A stretch of 64,000 nucleotides of DNA, taken from the NCBI GenBank assembly GCA_937901745.1, contig CALGSZ010000096.1, positions 62,001 through 126,000 of the forward strand, in the 5' to 3' direction. A program made the position numbers and the translations under genes. Each line of letters starts with the position of its first letter. Position 1 is the first letter of the stretch. The notes below the pieces were generated by a model. The model was not told the DNA's origin and ran no database searches. It worked only from the letters and a program-made list of their open reading frames with translations. This stretch comes from an uncultured Chloroflexota bacterium (GTDB taxonomy: Bacteria; Chloroflexota; Chloroflexia; Thermomicrobiales; UBA6265). Positions 62,244-64,000 of this stretch are shown piece after piece.

Positions 62244-63152
62244 ATGGCGTACCTGACCACGCCGCGCCGCCGTGCATCTGACGAGACGATCGCCGGCTGG
62301 CTGGCGATCAGCCCGTGGCTCGTAGGCTTCGCGATCTTCACCCTCGGCCCGGTCGCGGCCTCGCTCTACTTCAGCTTCACGAAGTACGACGTGCTCTCGG
62401 ATCCGGTATGGATCGGGCTGGCGAACTATCGCGAGCTGCTGACCGACGATCCCTTGTTCGTCAAGGCAATCCGCAATACTGTCGTCTACACGCTCCTTTA
62501 CGTGCCGCTCCACATCGTGACGGCGCTCGGGGTGGCGCTTCTGCTGAACCAGGCGCGGCACTTCACCGGGGTCTTTCGGACGCTCTTCTACCTGCCCTCG
62601 ATCACGCCGGCCGTCGCCACAGCCTATCTCTGGATCGGCATCCTCAACCCGAACGACGGCATCGTCAATCGCGCCCTGCGGGCCGTCGGGCTGCCGGCGC
62701 CTGCCTGGACGGTCGATCCCTTCTGGACGAAGCCGACGATCGTGGTCTCTCAGATCTGGCTGCTCGGCGGGGCGATGATCATCTTTCTCGCCGGGCTGCG
62801 TGGCGTGCCAGTCGTCCTCTATGAGGCGGCGAAGCTCGACGGGGCGAACGCCTGGCAGCGGCTGCGCGACGTCACCTTGCCAATGCTCTCAGGCGTCACG
62901 TTCTTCATCGCGACAGTCAGCACGATCAATGCGCTGCAAGTGTTCACGCAGGGGTATGTGATGTTCGACCGCAACGGCGGACCGGGCGGCTCGGCGCTCT
63001 TCATCATCATGTACCTCTTCAAGAACGCCTTCGAGTATTTCCGGATGGGCTACGCCTCGGCCATCGCCTGGCTCGTTTTCCTGCTCATCCTGGCGCTAAC
63101 GCTGGTCCAGTTCCGGTTGGCGAAGCGCTGGGTCTTCTACGAGACGGAATGA
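62244..63152 (+). CDS. Sugar ABC transporter permease (MalF/UgpA type)
   Basis: A 302-residue inner-membrane permease with six helices. It starts with polar residues and then WLAISPWLVGFAIFTLGPVA, continues with SFTKYDVLSDPVWIGLANYR and has the EAA-type loop LYEAAKLDGANAWQRLRDVTLPM that contacts the ATPase. The C-terminus is FRLAKRWVFYE, typical of the family. It forms a heterodimer with the MalG-type permease whose gene begins 27 bases further on. The start is the ATG at 62244, with GGGAG about 12 bases upstream. The ATPase may be encoded beyond the window or shared. Confidence 0.94.
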   Translation: MAYLTTPRRRASDETIAGWLAISPWLVGFAIFTLGPVAASLYFSFTKYDVLSDPVWIGLANYRELLTDDPLFVKAIRNTVVYTLLYVPLHIVTALGVALLLNQARHFTGVFRTLFYLPSITPAVATAYLWIGILNPNDGIVNRALRAVGLPAPAWTVDPFWTKPTIVVSQIWLLGGAMIIFLAGLRGVPVVLYEAAKLDGANAWQRLRDVTLPMLSGVTFFIATVSTINALQVFTQGYVMFDRNGGPGGSALFIIMYLFKNAFEYFRMGYASAIAWLVFLLILALTLVQFRLAKRWVFYETE

Positions 63153-63178
63153 GCGCCGGAGAAAGGAGGTAGGCACGG

Positions 63179-64000
63179 ATGGCCACGACGATGCCGGTCC
63201 GCGAGGCCGCCACGCCTCGGCGAGAGACGGAGCGGCAGCCCGGCGAGCGCCGACTGGATTGGCGTCAGGCAGCGGTCTATGCCGCGCTCATCGCGCTTGC
63301 CACCCTCTTCACCATCCCCTTTCTCTGGCTGATCTCAACCTCGCTCAAGCCGCCCGATCAGGTCTTCTCCGACGAGTGGATCCCTAACGTCATCGCCTTC
63401 GACAACTACGCGGATGTCTTTCGCTACGCGCCGGTTTTCCGCTGGCTCAGGAATAGCTTCCTCGTGGCGACGCTCGGCGCGGCGAGCGTGGTGTTCTCCA
63501 GCGCTCTCGTCGCCTATGGCTTCGCGCGCCTGCGATTTCGCGGCCGGCGCGTCCTCTTCGCGCTGGTTATCGGGACCTATATGATCCCCACCGCCGTGAC
63601 AATGGTGCCGACGTTCCTGATTTGGAACGAGCTTGGCGCGGTCGGGACGTACTACCCGCTGTGGGCCGGCAACCTCTTCGGCTCGGCGTTCTACATCTTC
63701 ATGCTGCGGCAGTTCTTCCTGACGATCCCTCAGGATCTCGTTGACGCTGCCCGAGTCGACGGAGCGGGGTACTTTCGGATCTTCGCCGGCGTCCTCTTGC
63801 CATTGCTGAAGCCGGCCATGGCCGCGGTCGCGATCTTCGAGTTCCAGGCGAAGTGGAACGATTTCATGACCCCGCTGATCTATCTCAACAAGCCGGCGAT
63901 GTACACGATGGCGCTCGGGCTCGGGTCGTTCAAGTCGGAGTATGAGACGCAGTGGGCGCTGTGGATGGCGGCGTCAGTCATCTTCACGGTGCCAATGATC
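63179..64000 (+). CDS. Sugar ABC transporter permease (MalG/UgpE type), partial
   Basis: The first 274 codons of a carbohydrate permease cut off by the right edge. After a polar start, the first helix AAVYAALIALATLFTIPFLW is followed by LISTSLKPPDQVF, then NYADVFRYAPVFRWLRNSFL and GTYMIPTAVTMVPTFLIWN. The EAA loop reads IPQDLVDAARVDGAGYFRIF. It lacks only its last helix in the window. An AAAGGAGG site precedes the ATG at 63179. It is the third gene of the operon after the binding protein and the MalF-type permease. Confidence 0.93.
   Translation, partial: MATTMPVREAATPRRETERQPGERRLDWRQAAVYAALIALATLFTIPFLWLISTSLKPPDQVFSDEWIPNVIAFDNYADVFRYAPVFRWLRNSFLVATLGAASVVFSSALVAYGFARLRFRGRRVLFALVIGTYMIPTAVTMVPTFLIWNELGAVGTYYPLWAGNLFGSAFYIFMLRQFFLTIPQDLVDAARVDGAGYFRIFAGVLLPLLKPAMAAVAIFEFQAKWNDFMTPLIYLNKPAMYTMALGLGSFKSEYETQWALWMAASVIFTVPMI

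Overview
The window is a high-GC bacterial chromosome segment that is mostly housekeeping and metabolic DNA, with a few lower-GC accessory patches. The best guess for the host is a Chloroflexota bacterium of the Thermomicrobia type. This is inference. It rests on the Thr/Pro/Ser-rich linkers behind signal peptides, several Tat-exported binding proteins, many GTG starts, and genes such as a CapA-like fusion and a Tat protein of the 'DIVIYQ' type. No rRNA, tRNA, CRISPR array, insertion sequence or prophage was recognised.

Layout. 1-7 kb: small membrane proteins, a cupredoxin, a YyaL-like protein without its CxxC, and a GMC oxidoreductase with its Tat-exported small subunit. 7-15.3 kb: a PucR regulator, a glutamine synthetase-like ligase and a divergent large glutamate synthase (gltB without gltD) behind a strong palindrome. 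15.4-22 kb: a ligase-less Pnkp-like kinase-phosphatase, a low-GC PLD nuclease, a D-threonine aldolase-type enzyme, a Gfo/Idh/MocA oxidoreductase, a PduO-type adenosyltransferase and a HAD phosphatase. 22-29 kb: a GntR regulator, probably leaderless, followed by an oligopeptide/opine-type ABC transporter without ATPases, an aldo-keto reductase and an FAD oxidoreductase. 29-39.8 kb: an SRPBCC protein, a 1028-residue FAD/Fe-S oxidoreductase, two small DNA-binding proteins, a frameshifted Mrr restriction gene, an FUSC exporter, a Tat protein, a coiled-coil protein and an alcohol dehydrogenase. 39.8-42 kb: a lower-GC island with DUF3800 and FRG-domain genes. 42.2-46.8 kb: an inactive-looking CapA fusion, an M23 peptidase, a PHP hydrolase and YbjQ. 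46.9-50.6 kb: a zinc/manganese ABC importer divergent from its Fur-family regulator. 50.6-55.4 kb: a dimethylformamidase-like protein and a WYL-archaemetzincin gene pair.

55.5-64 kb is the most interesting part. It carries rpoN (sigma-54) with an inserted zinc-ribbon motif, a ferritin-like protein, an NtrC-type activator with an intact GAFTGA loop, a single-domain receiver and a sugar ABC transporter operon. The intergenic DNA holds two textbook -24/-12 sigma-54 promoters, one before rpoN itself and one before the receiver gene. A one-mismatch copy precedes the sugar transporter, and a weaker one precedes the ferritin-like gene. A tandem 13-bp direct repeat sits about 175-200 bp upstream of the receiver promoter, where an activator would bind. 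Together they suggest a self-contained, self-amplifying sigma-54 circuit that controls carbohydrate uptake.
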